A stretch of DNA of 64,000 nucleotides, taken from Paenibacillus oenotherae. GTDB lineage: Bacteria > Bacillota > Bacilli > Paenibacillales > Paenibacillaceae. Below are positions 52,911-62,112 of the stretch, piece by piece. How positions within the stretch are numbered: position 1 is the stretch's first letter; every line of letters begins with the position of its first letter. The stretch is taken from positions 62,001 through 126,000 of the forward strand of contig NZ_JAHZIJ010000013.1 of the NCBI RefSeq assembly GCF_019443105.1, read 5' to 3'. The notes beneath the pieces are model-generated. The model was not told the DNA's origin. It made no database searches and was given only the letters and a program-made list of their open reading frames with translations. A program made the translations under genes and the position numbers.

Positions 52911-54080
52911 TTACACCGGCTCCAATAATGCCGATTCCGATTGCTTGGCATCATCCTGGAAGTAAGGATCCAGCCGCTTCCTCACACTGGCAGGCCATTC
53001 CGAGTATTGAATGCCATGCCTGGACAGCAGTCCGTATACCCAGCGGTCAACCCCGAAGGCTGTACAGCCTGACTGCAAGCTCTTCCCTGAGCGATCCGAG
53101 ATATTGAACTTCTTGCACAGGGAATCACCCATATGATTGAAGGAGGCGATGGAGAATTGGCCCGCTGGCAGCTCCACAATCAGCTCGTACTTCATATTCG
53201 CCATCATTTGATGCTGGCCCTTGGAGGCGTCCTCGGAGAAATAGAACGGGTCCGATGCCGTTTCAATTCTGCCTTCAAAGCCGAGATCATTGAACAATTG
53301 CCATACCTTATCGATATAATGCGTCCGCGTCTCCTCGACAAATCCGGCTTCGCCAAGGAAAACAATCTCGCGCATATGAAATTCATTCAACCGGTGGCGG
53401 CCGACCCGCCAGGCGGATTCATGCCGGAAGCAATTGCCCAGTGCTGTTAGAACCAGCGGACTTTCTATGGAGCTGTTCATAAGCTCCCGATAACAGTGAA
53501 AGCAGACGGCCGGCGACAGGGCATATTTGCTCACCCGCGCAATATCATTCAGGTCGGATTCGCTCCTCACCCGCTCCAGCTGATCCAGTTGATGCGGAAT
53601 CTCCGACACCAGATGAATGTTGTGCGGGAATGTCTCGATATAGTTGCACTGATTCAGCGCTTCGATATCGATCATGGAGGAATATTTGCGCAGCTGCGCC
53701 TGCTGCTCCAAGCCGAATTGCCTGAATATACGGTCGATGGCATCGGATAAAGTCACAGCTAATCCCGCTCTTACCTTGCCGTCGAAGGAATAGACCGTCT
53801 CTACGTCCCCGCTGTGATCGACACCTCTCTCGCCAGTACCGGTGGACAGCAGCACCCGGGAGCTCAAGGTTCTGATCTCCGTCTCCGCCTCCAGCAGCTT
53901 GTTCAGAACAGGCTCCAGCTCCTGCAGATTCGTGCCCTCTCTCAGAGACAGATGAATCACCCCCGTCTCCTCATCCAGATGGCAGGCCTCCAGTTCTTCA
54001 ATGCAGTAATTCAATCGGGACGCCAGCGCTTCCGCCTGTGATTTCTTCAACTTGCCTGTCGTAGGCAATGTATAATTCAT
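52911..54080 (-). CDS. Class II aaRS-like amino acid:[carrier protein] ligase
   Basis: 389 residues from ATG 54080 (AAAGGAGGG upstream). The catalytic core is that of atypical seryl-tRNA synthetase homologues, with motif-2-like LGNCFRHES and motif-3-like FGVDRWVYGLL. It lacks the tRNA-binding coiled-coil arm of SerRS. Cys in SPAVCFHC (about 192), Glu in the NEFHMREIVFLG stretch, and Cys in LQSGCTAFG (about 338) match the zinc Cys-Glu-Cys set of the aa:CP ligases, which load Gly or Ala on small carrier proteins. So it should activate an amino acid and load it on the ACP at 60.5 kb. Last gene of the cluster, followed by a terminator. The first 55 residues have no clear match. Confidence 0.85.
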   Translation of the reverse strand: MNYTLPTTGKLKKSQAEALASRLNYCIEELEACHLDEETGVIHLSLREGTNLQELEPVLNKLLEAETEIRTLSSRVLLSTGTGERGVDHSGDVETVYSFDGKVRAGLAVTLSDAIDRIFRQFGLEQQAQLRKYSSMIDIEALNQCNYIETFPHNIHLVSEIPHQLDQLERVRSESDLNDIARVSKYALSPAVCFHCYRELMNSSIESPLVLTALGNCFRHESAWRVGRHRLNEFHMREIVFLGEAGFVEETRTHYIDKVWQLFNDLGFEGRIETASDPFYFSEDASKGQHQMMANMKYELIVELPAGQFSIASFNHMGDSLCKKFNISDRSGKSLQSGCTAFGVDRWVYGLLSRHGIQYSEWPASVRKRLDPYFQDDAKQSESALLEPV

Positions 54081-54099
54081 AACTTGCACCCTCCTTTAT

Positions 54100-55149
54100 T
54101 TAGACTACAGCATACGGCTGAATGACATGCTCACTAAAAACATTCATGCTCTCCAATGCCTGCCCATAGGGCATGTCACCAAAGTTAAAGCCCAAGCTGA
54201 AATCCAGCGCCCCGAAAAACTCCCTGTAATAATGCAGCGTCTCCACAACTTCCTCCGGCGTGCCGATCAATGATCTTTTTTCCTCAATGATCCGCTCATA
54301 GGTCAGAGCCTTGATCTCTCTAATGACCGTATCTTGAAAGGCCTGGTATTCTTCCGGCTTGAAGGCGCCCGTGCCAACGAATGCCCGCAAATAGCGTTCC
54401 AACGGCTCCCGTGCTAACGCGATAGCTTTGTCCCGATCCGCATGGACACAAGCATGCATCGTAAAAGTAATTTTATTCGGTTCTCCGTGTCCCGCCTCCG
54501 TATAAGCGCGTCTGTAGATGTCGATCTTGGCGCGCAGGTCTTCAAAATCGCTCACGTAAGGCACCAGAAGCAGGCCGTAGCCTTCCGCTCCCGCCCATTT
54601 GAAGGAGTTCGCGGTATGCGTGGCAGCGATCCATATGTTCGGCATCCGCGCCATAGGGGGATAGACGGTCGTCCCCTCGATCTGATAGTAATCACCTGCA
54701 AAATGAACGCTCTCATTGCTCCAGAACTTCTTAATGAGATCAATGGCTTCCCGAAAGCGCAGCGCACGCTCCGTTCCGAGCCCTCGTTCGAACAGCTCGA
54801 ATTCATGGGGCAGGAAGCCCCGCGCGAATCCGACCTCCAATCGCCCCTGGCACAGCGCATCTGCCATCGCAAGCTCTCCGGCCAGCTTGACGGGATGCCA
54901 GAATGCCGGAACGACACATCCGGTAATCAGCTTCATCGCCGTTGTACGCTGCGCCGCCGCGCATAGAAAGAGCAGCGGATTGGGCGAATAGCCGCCATAA
55001 TCGGTCGCATGATGCTCGATCGTCTTCACACTTGTGAAGCCCAGCCTCTCACCTTCTGCTGCAAGCTTCAAGGACTCTTGAAAATACTGCTCCCCGCTTG
55101 TCTTCCCAGGATCACACACCGGAAAAAAGTCCAGACCGAAATTGAACAA
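54100..55149 (-). CDS. Luciferase-like flavin monooxygenase (MupA/BtrO type)
   Basis: 349 residues. I place the start at TTG 55149, 7 bp after GGGGAGG; the conserved N terminus NFGLDFFPVC begins there. LLM TIM-barrel fold: FTSVKTIEHHATDYGG, VPAFWHPVKLAGELAMAD, LEVGFARGFLPHEF, IWIAATHTANSF, IGTPEEVVETLHYY. This subgroup is common in natural-product clusters, where it oxidises carrier-bound substrates with FMNH2. BtrO of butirosin, which hydroxylates an ACP-bound amino acyl chain, is a member by my recollection. Here it lies 20 bp from the aa:CP ligase, so alpha- or beta-hydroxylation of the ACP-bound amino acid is the natural guess. Confidence 0.85.
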   Translation of the reverse strand: MFNFGLDFFPVCDPGKTSGEQYFQESLKLAAEGERLGFTSVKTIEHHATDYGGYSPNPLLFLCAAAQRTTAMKLITGCVVPAFWHPVKLAGELAMADALCQGRLEVGFARGFLPHEFELFERGLGTERALRFREAIDLIKKFWSNESVHFAGDYYQIEGTTVYPPMARMPNIWIAATHTANSFKWAGAEGYGLLLVPYVSDFEDLRAKIDIYRRAYTEAGHGEPNKITFTMHACVHADRDKAIALAREPLERYLRAFVGTGAFKPEEYQAFQDTVIREIKALTYERIIEEKRSLIGTPEEVVETLHYYREFFGALDFSLGFNFGDMPYGQALESMNVFSEHVIQPYAVV

Positions 55150-55171
55150 CCTTAATCCTCCCCTACTTAGA

Positions 55172-56029
55172 TCACGTTTGCGTGCTGACAAGCTTGGATG
55201 CTCTGCTCTCCGTTTCCTTCAACCACCTGAATTCCTGTTCCACATAATGAAACGGTTTTTGGCCGAACCATTCGATTGATGCATGCTCCGTGAACCCGAT
55301 CTTAACGAGATGATCGATCACCTCAACGTAGTCAATCAGTCCATCCTGCAATCCGACAATTCCATCCCTCGTTCCGAAGGGGGAGTAGATATTGCCCGGC
55401 TCAAAGACAGACAGGCAGCTCCGGTCATCGATATTCTTCAAGTGAACATTGCCGATCCAGGGCGCAAGCCGGTCGAAGGCTTCAAGCGGAGGCGTATCCG
55501 TCTCCCACAGATGAAGCACATCCAGATTAACCTTCAGGGCAGGCTCATCCACTTCATGGATTAGCCTGAGGGTCGATTCCAGCGTATCGGCAAGCGTATT
55601 CGGATGTGTCTCAATAACGGGCGAGATGCCGTGAGCCTCCAAATACCGGGTTATCGCCCGCAGCTGCTCTACCCTCTCCTGCCATAGCTCTCTGCTTATC
55701 CCGGCGCTTGGACAATTCCCTGCGAAGATGCGGATTTTGTCCGTATGGAACAGCTCCGACATCGTTACCCATTCCTTGCATCTGCCCTTGATCTCCTCCG
55801 GCGTGAACGCAACATAATCGCTTATCATATTAATTTTCAAATCCCGCTCAGCGATCAGTCCAGCCAGCGCCTCCGGATGGGACAAGGTGGAATACATCAG
55901 CGAACGCGCGTGCACGCCCCATAATTCAATTCCTTGGAATCCAACTCTGCCGGCAAAAGAAATCAGTTCCTCCAGAGAGACGATTTCATGCCGGAATGAT
56001 ATCGAACACATGTAATAGTTCATATCCAT
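55172..56029 (-). CDS. Sugar phosphate isomerase/epimerase-like TIM barrel
   Basis: 285 residues of the AP-endonuclease-2 / xylose-isomerase-like superfamily. Candidate metal ligands: Glu in PVIETHPNT, Asp in VNLDVLHL, His in GNVHLKN and Glu in ASIEWFG. The N-terminal strand pattern FQGIELWGVHARSL is typical. Such enzymes isomerise or epimerise ketoses, inosose and related cyclitols (IolE and IolH types). Its ATG shares one base with the stop of the BtrH-like gene (TAATG). In this cluster it may supply or reshape the sugar or cyclitol core. Confidence 0.85.
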   Translation of the reverse strand: MDMNYYMCSISFRHEIVSLEELISFAGRVGFQGIELWGVHARSLMYSTLSHPEALAGLIAERDLKINMISDYVAFTPEEIKGRCKEWVTMSELFHTDKIRIFAGNCPSAGISRELWQERVEQLRAITRYLEAHGISPVIETHPNTLADTLESTLRLIHEVDEPALKVNLDVLHLWETDTPPLEAFDRLAPWIGNVHLKNIDDRSCLSVFEPGNIYSPFGTRDGIVGLQDGLIDYVEVIDHLVKIGFTEHASIEWFGQKPFHYVEQEFRWLKETESRASKLVSTQT

Positions 56030-57009
56030 TACCTGCCCATTTCATAGAGTTCAATCAGGAAATCTTTCTCGCTTTGAATGATGTCCTCCACCTTATTGCT
56101 AATAGATTCGATAACGGTCGGCGTCTGCTTGAACCTGTATTTCGTCAGCAGGAAGTTAAGACTCTTCCACTGGGTCATAATGCGATCCACCTTGCCGCTG
56201 AGCATGGCAACCGCATCATCGTTCAGAACACCCAGGCTGCACAGGCTCTCCCACACCCGCTTCCGCATTCTTATAATCGACACTAGCGTTATATTGTTCT
56301 GCTCCACCCATTTCTGAATCGAGCGGTCTGCAATATCGGGATCGCTCACCTCTCTATTAAACCGGCGCAATACATTGACCCCTGACGCAAACGTATTATG
56401 CACATGATAGTTGTAATTTTGAGTGACGGCATAACTCAGCATATCCTTGGGCGACGGGGGAATGAAGGAGGAGGGGAAACGAAAGTCAAAATAGTATAAT
56501 CGCCCGTTGTACAGCCCTGCTCCGACCAATTCGTCATACGTCATTGTCCCTTGAAAGTCGGCAACAGGGTCCATGACATAAAAGTCCTCCGTCCCCTCGT
56601 CATAACCGTGCACAATAATGAAATGGTTGAAGCCGCTGTCCTCATGGGTCATGAGAGATTCGGGAAAGAAGTGCAGCCGGGAGGATTTGCATTCATACAG
56701 AATGGAATTGCCGGACATGATCGATTCCGCCAGTGCGCGCTTGTCGCCATGCACATAGACGACATCAATGCCATAGACCTTCTTCAGGTTTTTAACATTG
56801 ATCGTCTTTTTGGCGGAAATGACAATTTTGGAACGGTTGTAATAGTTCAAATTCCAGTAATCGATCAGGAACAGCTCCGGGTTATAGCCCTTAGCCTTCA
56901 GCATGGTCATAACACTGGAAGGAATGCATTCCATCGGCGCTACAGAAATCAGCTCATGCTGCATGGATGGATTGGCCGCAGTTTCTACAGTAAGTTCTCT
57001 CAATCTCAT
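56029..57009 (-). CDS. BtrH-like acyltransferase candidate
   Basis: About 326 residues. Similar to the N-terminal domain of butirosin BtrH and C39-like papain folds: the N-terminal Cys in APMECIPSSVM sits where the nucleophile is expected, HFIIVHGYDEGTEDFYVMDP supplies the His and the GYD turn, and a long helical C-terminal half follows. In butirosin, BtrH moves the protected amino acyl chain from ACP BtrI to ribostamycin. Start is unclear: GTG 57021 overlaps the upstream stop, ATG 57009 lies one base behind GGGAGG, and TTG 57003 has ideal spacing. Related in fold to the protein at 11.2 kb. Coupled on both sides. Confidence 0.75.
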   Translation of the reverse strand: MRLRELTVETAANPSMQHELISVAPMECIPSSVMTMLKAKGYNPELFLIDYWNLNYYNRSKIVISAKKTINVKNLKKVYGIDVVYVHGDKRALAESIMSGNSILYECKSSRLHFFPESLMTHEDSGFNHFIIVHGYDEGTEDFYVMDPVADFQGTMTYDELVGAGLYNGRLYYFDFRFPSSFIPPSPKDMLSYAVTQNYNYHVHNTFASGVNVLRRFNREVSDPDIADRSIQKWVEQNNITLVSIIRMRKRVWESLCSLGVLNDDAVAMLSGKVDRIMTQWKSLNFLLTKYRFKQTPTVIESISNKVEDIIQSEKDFLIELYEMGR

Positions 57010-57017
57010 ACCTCCCT

Positions 57018-58358
57018 TCACACAAACTGTTTATTTGCACTCGCAAAATGGCCAATAAGCGGCTTGACCTGCCCATACCATTGCTCCAATGCAATCGTGT
57101 TGACTTCGGACAACACAGACAGCGGGCTGGCATCAAGAAAGCTGATGCCTCTGAGGTTATCCAGACAGTATAGCCCGCCCTGCTCGCTGATCGGCGTATT
57201 CCACACCTCGTCTACCTTCCGGTACAGCACCACTCTCTCTGATGCATGGTAGACCGCCTCTTCGACGAGAGGCATCACTTTCCGGTAATGAAACTGCTCC
57301 ATCGAGAGCAAGCTTGCGCCATGCATCCGCCGCCGCAGGCCAGAATCCGTCAACAGCTGTACGCAGTAGTCCGCCACCTGGGCCTCGTCAATCGAAGGCT
57401 TGTCCCCTTCCCAGAAGCAGTCTGCCAGAAAGCCGTCCTCGCCGTGGCGGACAATATCGCGGAATCCATCCCAATCCGTACAGACAACCGGCAAGCCGTA
57501 CCGCTTCGCCTCCACAATGTTGTAGCCGAACGTCTCGCCGGGGTCCGTGGAGAGATTAAGCAGCAGCGCAGCGCTTCTGAAGCATGCCTCCTTCTCGGCG
57601 CCTACGATAGATCCCGTGAACGTCACCGTATCCTGAAGACCATACTGCTGAACGAGACCTTCAAGCTGTTCCCGGTACTGCCGAACCTGCCCCTCCGATC
57701 TCCCTGTATATTCTCCGGCGATAACCAGCCTGGCGCCTGGAACCCTTGCGGAGATATCCGCGAAGCAGCGCAGCGCGGCATCGATATTTTTGACATTCTC
57801 GATGCGCCCGATAGACAGTATGATTGGTTCTCCGTCCTCATTGAAGCTCCCCAACAGTCCGTCCGCGTCCGTACACAGCGGAATTTGGCAAGCTCCCTTG
57901 TAGACATCCGAGATGCACTCCAATGCGCGCTTGGTCGTTGCCGTACTCGCCAGCAGCACATCCTTCTCTGTCAGGAACGGCGCCATCGCCAGCCAATGCC
58001 TGACCCAGTTCTCCGAACCTACGCAATGCGCAATCATGAGAATGCCCAGATCCAGCTGTCCGTGATTGCGCGCCATGACGATATAGGGATTAGAAGGGGT
58101 AAGGTTGGCATAGAACACGTCAAGCCTGTATTTGTCCTGCAGCGCCTTCAGGTTCGCGCTTAGCTTGTCCAGCGATTCCGGGAATTTCTGCAGCCATTTC
58201 TCGAAGGTCCCTCCGAACAGCTTGATATAGCTGAGGGGCGGAATCTCGATCAATTCCACATATTGGCCCAAATAGCGCAGCCACGCCGTGTCTATAACGC
58301 GCTCGTTGACCCGTTTGGCTTGTCCGCTAATATAGCCTACTCGAAGTCTTGGATTCAT
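57018..58358 (-). CDS. GT4-family glycosyltransferase
   Basis: 446 residues from ATG 58358 (GAGGAG upstream). GT-B fold retaining glycosyltransferase: donor-binding motifs IILSIGRIENVKNID, LVIAGEYTG, and the E-x7-E-like stretch PGETFGYNIVEAKRYGLPVV. No membrane segment. It should join a nucleotide-activated sugar to the core made by the neighbours, as GT4 enzymes such as BtrM or NeoM do in 2-deoxystreptamine antibiotics; the exact donor cannot be told. Its start lies 11 bp after the DegT stop, and its stop overlaps the candidate GTG start of the BtrH-like gene. Confidence 0.9.
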   Translation of the reverse strand: MNPRLRVGYISGQAKRVNERVIDTAWLRYLGQYVELIEIPPLSYIKLFGGTFEKWLQKFPESLDKLSANLKALQDKYRLDVFYANLTPSNPYIVMARNHGQLDLGILMIAHCVGSENWVRHWLAMAPFLTEKDVLLASTATTKRALECISDVYKGACQIPLCTDADGLLGSFNEDGEPIILSIGRIENVKNIDAALRCFADISARVPGARLVIAGEYTGRSEGQVRQYREQLEGLVQQYGLQDTVTFTGSIVGAEKEACFRSAALLLNLSTDPGETFGYNIVEAKRYGLPVVCTDWDGFRDIVRHGEDGFLADCFWEGDKPSIDEAQVADYCVQLLTDSGLRRRMHGASLLSMEQFHYRKVMPLVEEAVYHASERVVLYRKVDEVWNTPISEQGGLYCLDNLRGISFLDASPLSVLSEVNTIALEQWYGQVKPLIGHFASANKQFV

Positions 58359-58369
58359 AAGCTGTCTCC

Positions 58370-59491
58370 TCAAACCCCGATAGTGCCAAGACAGCCTGTA
58401 ATGATTCCGGCGATCCCCGCAACTTCCTCTTCCTTCACCGTTATATTCATGGGAAGGGACAGAATCTCGCCTGCCGCTTGCTCGGCGTTGGGGAAATCTC
58501 CTTGTGCGCAGTTCAAGTGCGAGAACGCCTTCGTCAGATGAATCGGCTCCGGATATTGAATAGCGGTAAGCACACCCTGCTTCTGCAGCTGCTTGCGCAC
58601 CCGCTCCCGCCCGTCTCCGTCAATCCTGACTACATATAAGTGAAACACATGGCTCTCATCACCTCTCGATGACGGCAGCCGGATGCTTGTGCAGTCCCCC
58701 AAATAATGCTCGTACATCGCCGCTATATTCCGGCGGATGGCAGACCACTCATCCAGATAGGCAAGCTTGAGCTCCAGCGCCGCTGCCTGAATGGGGTCCA
58801 GCCGGCTGTTGAAGCCCGGCACCTCATGCTGATACTTGATTTCCCCCCCATGATTTCGAAGTTGCTTTATCCTTACAGCCAGATCATCATTAGACGTCGT
58901 TACCCCGCCTCCATCGCCAAGCGCGCCCAAATTTTTATCGGGATAGAAGCTGAAGCAGCCTGCAGTGCCGAGACTTCCCGCCTTCTTGCCGCGCAGAACG
59001 GCGCCTGCAGCCTGAGCGCTGTCTTCTATGACATGAATATTGCGTTCCTCCGCCCAAGCTGCGAAAGACTCCAAATCTACCATTTGCCCGTACAAATGTA
59101 CGGCGATAACCGCTTTCGTACGCTCTGTGACCCGTGCCTTCACCTGCTCCAGATCGATCAGGAAGGTGTCCGGATCACAATCGACAAGCACCGGAACCGC
59201 TCCCGTATGATGGATCGCCTCTACAGTGGCAATGAACGTATTGGCAACGGTAATAACCTCGTCCCCCGGCCCCACGCCTAATGCCTTGAGCGTCAAGATC
59301 AGGGCATCCGTTCCATTCCCGACCCCGATTCCATGCTTCGAGCCGATATAAGCAGCATAAGCATTCTCAAAGCTCGCAACAGGCGGCCCGCCTACGAACA
59401 CACCGCGCTTTGCAATCTGTTCCACAGATGCCAACCACTGCTCCTTGATCAACTCGTACTCGTAAGAAGAACCCGAGAACAACACTTTCAC
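58370..59491 (-). CDS. DegT/DnrJ/EryC1-type sugar aminotransferase
   Basis: 373 residues, fold type I PLP enzyme. PLP Lys is in FSFYPDKNLGALGDGG (near 186), with VGNGTDALILTL for phosphate binding and IEDSAQAAGA for the ring. It is of the nucleotide-sugar or keto-sugar type that puts an amino group on a keto carbon using Glu or Gln. The GTG start at 59491 lies in a GGTGG context. It follows the dehydrogenase gene by 42 bp, so the pair could perform oxidation and amination of a sugar, as NtdC and NtdA do in kanosamine synthesis. Substrate not known. Confidence 0.93.
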   Translation of the reverse strand: MKVLFSGSSYEYELIKEQWLASVEQIAKRGVFVGGPPVASFENAYAAYIGSKHGIGVGNGTDALILTLKALGVGPGDEVITVANTFIATVEAIHHTGAVPVLVDCDPDTFLIDLEQVKARVTERTKAVIAVHLYGQMVDLESFAAWAEERNIHVIEDSAQAAGAVLRGKKAGSLGTAGCFSFYPDKNLGALGDGGGVTTSNDDLAVRIKQLRNHGGEIKYQHEVPGFNSRLDPIQAAALELKLAYLDEWSAIRRNIAAMYEHYLGDCTSIRLPSSRGDESHVFHLYVVRIDGDGRERVRKQLQKQGVLTAIQYPEPIHLTKAFSHLNCAQGDFPNAEQAAGEILSLPMNITVKEEEVAGIAGIITGCLGTIGV

Positions 59492-59533
59492 ACAACCACC
59501 GCCTATACAATTATTGAGAAGCAGGCACCCCCG

Positions 59534-60532
59534 TCAGGTTGCCGAAGCATATTCCGGCGCGCCCGAATGTATCCGGTCAATAACCTCCATGACAGCTGTC
59601 ACTTCGTCCATATTGACAGACAACGGGCCCCCTCCCTGAATATGTTGAATGAAAGATTCATAGATTTCCTTCGCTGCTGTAAGCTTATTCTGCTCCAGTG
59701 TGAACGGCCTTGGCTGCGCTCCCTTGGCAAGCAAGACCGCCTCCTTGTCATTCATCACCTGCAGCGTTCCCTGGTCGCCGCCGATAACCCAGAACGGCAC
59801 AGTCGCGTTGGAGGCGAAATTAATCTCCATATGATAGAGAATGCCATTGTCCAATCGCATCAGGGCATGGACATAGTCATCCACCTCACCCTGATTCCAG
59901 TTCAAGGTCTGGACAGAGGAATGAATAGAATCCATCCTGCCGAGATTCAGCTGCAGCAGCTGGTCGATCAGATGCACGCCCCAGTCCAGCAATGCGCCGC
60001 CGCCGTACTGCCGCTTGTTCCGCCACTGCGGATCAAAGGATTTGACGCCAAAATTAGCGCCGGAGCCAAACATATGATGCCGCCTCTCGACGAACAGCAC
60101 ATTGCCCACCATGCCTGCCGCTATGGCTTCCTTCACGAAGCAGAAGTCGGCATCATATCTCCGGTTATGGAATACGCTGACGGCCTTTCCTGTTTGCTGC
60201 GCCAATCTCCTCAGTCCTTCGGCCTCGCTGAACGTAACCGTGACCGGCTTCTCGATCAGAACATGCTTCCCTGCCGTCAATGCCGCTCTGGCAAGCTCGT
60301 AATGCGAGCTTGGGGGCGTTGCAATAAGGACGATATCCACATCGCTTGCAAGCAGCTCATCGATGCTTGCATAGACAGCAATGCTGCGCCGGTTAGCCAA
60401 TTCAACCCGCTCCGGGGTCATATCATACACACCGTAATGCGTTATTTGCTCCAGCTTCTTAATGATTGGCAGGTGGACCAGCTCCACAATTCTGCCAAAG
60501 CCGATGATGCCCAGCTTCAACCCCTGCTCCAT
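59534..60532 (-). CDS. Gfo/Idh/MocA-family dehydrogenase
   Basis: 332 residues. NAD(P)-binding LGIIGFGRIVELVH at the N terminus, then IATPPSSHYELA and the EKPVTVTF motif with the catalytic Lys. In the C-terminal half, GGALLDWGVHLIDQ carries the usual Asp/His dyad. The family oxidises sugar or cyclitol hydroxyls, for example scyllo-inositol or glucose-6-phosphate at C3. The partner aminotransferase is next, which suggests formation of an amino sugar or aminocyclitol. It is 12 bp from the ACP gene. Confidence 0.93.
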   Translation of the reverse strand: MEQGLKLGIIGFGRIVELVHLPIIKKLEQITHYGVYDMTPERVELANRRSIAVYASIDELLASDVDIVLIATPPSSHYELARAALTAGKHVLIEKPVTVTFSEAEGLRRLAQQTGKAVSVFHNRRYDADFCFVKEAIAAGMVGNVLFVERRHHMFGSGANFGVKSFDPQWRNKRQYGGGALLDWGVHLIDQLLQLNLGRMDSIHSSVQTLNWNQGEVDDYVHALMRLDNGILYHMEINFASNATVPFWVIGGDQGTLQVMNDKEAVLLAKGAQPRPFTLEQNKLTAAKEIYESFIQHIQGGGPLSVNMDEVTAVMEVIDRIHSGAPEYASAT

Positions 60533-60544
60533 GGCCGCTGTCTC

Positions 60545-60811
60545 CTATGCCGTTTGATTTTGCAGCTTCAAGTGTTCAATAAAGCTGATTAATGAACCAA
60601 CCGTCTCCAGCACTTCCGGGTCAACATTATCCTCTGGAACAAATATGCCGAATTCTTCTTCAATGTAGACCGTCAGTTGCAGCACCATGATGGAATCGAT
60701 GAACAGATCCTCATAAATCCGGCTTCCTTCATCCACATGATCCGGCAGTTTAATCTCAAAATTCTGGGCAATAATCTCCATCAGCTTGGAATAAATTTCA
60801 GTTCTTGTCAT
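60545..60811 (-). CDS. Discrete acyl/peptidyl carrier protein
   Basis: 88 residues. Four-helix carrier protein; the phosphopantetheine Ser is in LFIDSIMVLQL (about residue 40), and the flanking acid-rich helix IEEEFGIFVPED is typical. It should be primed by an Sfp-type transferase such as that at 6.9 kb. Two activating enzymes surround it: the ANL ligase directly upstream (2 bp gap) and the aa:CP ligase at the far end of the operon. It is distinct from the fatty-acid ACP, whose DSL motif and gene context differ. Confidence 0.95.
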   Translation of the reverse strand: MTRTEIYSKLMEIIAQNFEIKLPDHVDEGSRIYEDLFIDSIMVLQLTVYIEEEFGIFVPEDNVDPEVLETVGSLISFIEHLKLQNQTA

Positions 60812-60813
60812 TG

Positions 60814-62088
60814 TCAGCTCTCCATTTCCTGTAACATTTTTCGATTGATCTTGCCGCCCGCGTTGCGCGGAATTTCCTGCACGAACTCTACCATACCCGG
60901 TACTTTATAGGAGGGCAGCTGCCCCATGCACCAGGTCTTGATCTCCTCTGCGCTTACCGCGCCATCCATATCCGTATCCGTATCCGCAATGACCATCGCT
61001 CTGACTGCTTCTCCCCAAACCGGATGCCTGCCTCTGAATACGACAACCTCCCTTACCTTCGGATGCGCCAGAATGACAGACTCCACTTCTACCGGAATGA
61101 CCTTCAAGCCGGACACATTGATAAGATCATCCATACGTCCCAACAGCTGCAAATCCCCGTTCTCGTTCAAGTAGCCCAGATCGCGTGTATGAACGCCCTC
61201 ATCCTTGCCTTCGAGCCGCACGACAATCTCGCCTGGTTCGGCAGAATGATTGGCGGCCTCAAGGGTAATATGGCGGAGCGGCTTGCCCACATTCGTCGGC
61301 CCGTCACAATGAAGCGCAATTGATATGGCACCGGTCTCTGTTGAGCCATATTGCTGCATGCAGCAGGTTGACGATGCGGCAAGCTCCCGGAACAGATCGT
61401 CCGGCAGCATTGAGCCGGATGTGATCACCTTATGGAATCGCAATGAACCTCTGGACATCGACCGCATCAGCTTGATCATATAGGGGACACAATAAACGAG
61501 TGATTCCGGTATCGACCGGATTTTGCTGACCCAGTACTTGGGGTTCTTCTCTGTTACAATTACAGGCTGTACGCCACGCTCGATTGCAGTCAGCGCTCCT
61601 GCGATCAGGCCGAATGAATGGGAGAGCGGAATGAATATAATCGGCGTCTCCGTTGTTGTCCCCTCATTCGCGGACGCGAGTGCGAGATTGTAATTCTTGA
61701 TCTCTGTCCGCACCTCGGACCAGCTTCTTCTGATCAGCTTGGGCGCCCCGGTGGTGCCGGAGGAGAATTGCAGCAGCGAGCCCGGCACAGCCCGCTCATG
61801 CCCTTCGATGGAGAAGAGCTCGCTGTTATCCCCATGGATCAATACTGCACAGCCTGCCGCCTCCGCTTGATTAAGCGCAGTCTGCAGCGGCGTGTCCGCC
61901 GGCAGCAGCAGCAGCGAGCCGTGACCTGCCATCAGCTTGAATACGACACCAATAATCACATTCGGCTGCTGCGAGCAGATGGCGACAATCTTCCCCTCTA
62001 TTGCCCGCAGACATTCGCTGCGGAACAGGCGATCCGCCTCTGCATCGATCTCTTCCTTGCTGAATGGCGTATTATTGATTACAATCAT
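60814..62088 (-). CDS. ANL-superfamily acyl/aminoacyl adenylate ligase
   Basis: About 424 residues from ATG 62088 (AGGGG upstream); an earlier ATG at 62109 has poor spacing. AMP-binding: P-loop LLQFSSGTTGAPKL, YGSTETG, DLGYLNENGDLQLLGRMDD, and the catalytic Lys in GGKINRK near the end. It is shorter than most family members (usually 500 or more), with a compact N-terminal part. The substrate may be a carboxylic acid or amino acid that is then loaded on the adjacent ACP. The closest analogues are stand-alone ligases of ACP-based pathways. Overall certain as a ligase; substrate open. Confidence 0.9.
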   Translation of the reverse strand: MIVINNTPFSKEEIDAEADRLFRSECLRAIEGKIVAICSQQPNVIIGVVFKLMAGHGSLLLLPADTPLQTALNQAEAAGCAVLIHGDNSELFSIEGHERAVPGSLLQFSSGTTGAPKLIRRSWSEVRTEIKNYNLALASANEGTTTETPIIFIPLSHSFGLIAGALTAIERGVQPVIVTEKNPKYWVSKIRSIPESLVYCVPYMIKLMRSMSRGSLRFHKVITSGSMLPDDLFRELAASSTCCMQQYGSTETGAISIALHCDGPTNVGKPLRHITLEAANHSAEPGEIVVRLEGKDEGVHTRDLGYLNENGDLQLLGRMDDLINVSGLKVIPVEVESVILAHPKVREVVVFRGRHPVWGEAVRAMVIADTDTDMDGAVSAEEIKTWCMGQLPSYKVPGMVEFVQEIPRNAGGKINRKMLQEMES

Positions 62089-62112
62089 GCCGCTTATCCC
62101 CTGCCCCATTCC

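Noticed and set aside
52911-54080. Second seryl-tRNA synthetase
   Set aside because: No N-terminal tRNA-binding coiled coil, the Cys-Glu-Cys zinc set of aa:CP ligases is present, and it lies in an operon with an ACP.
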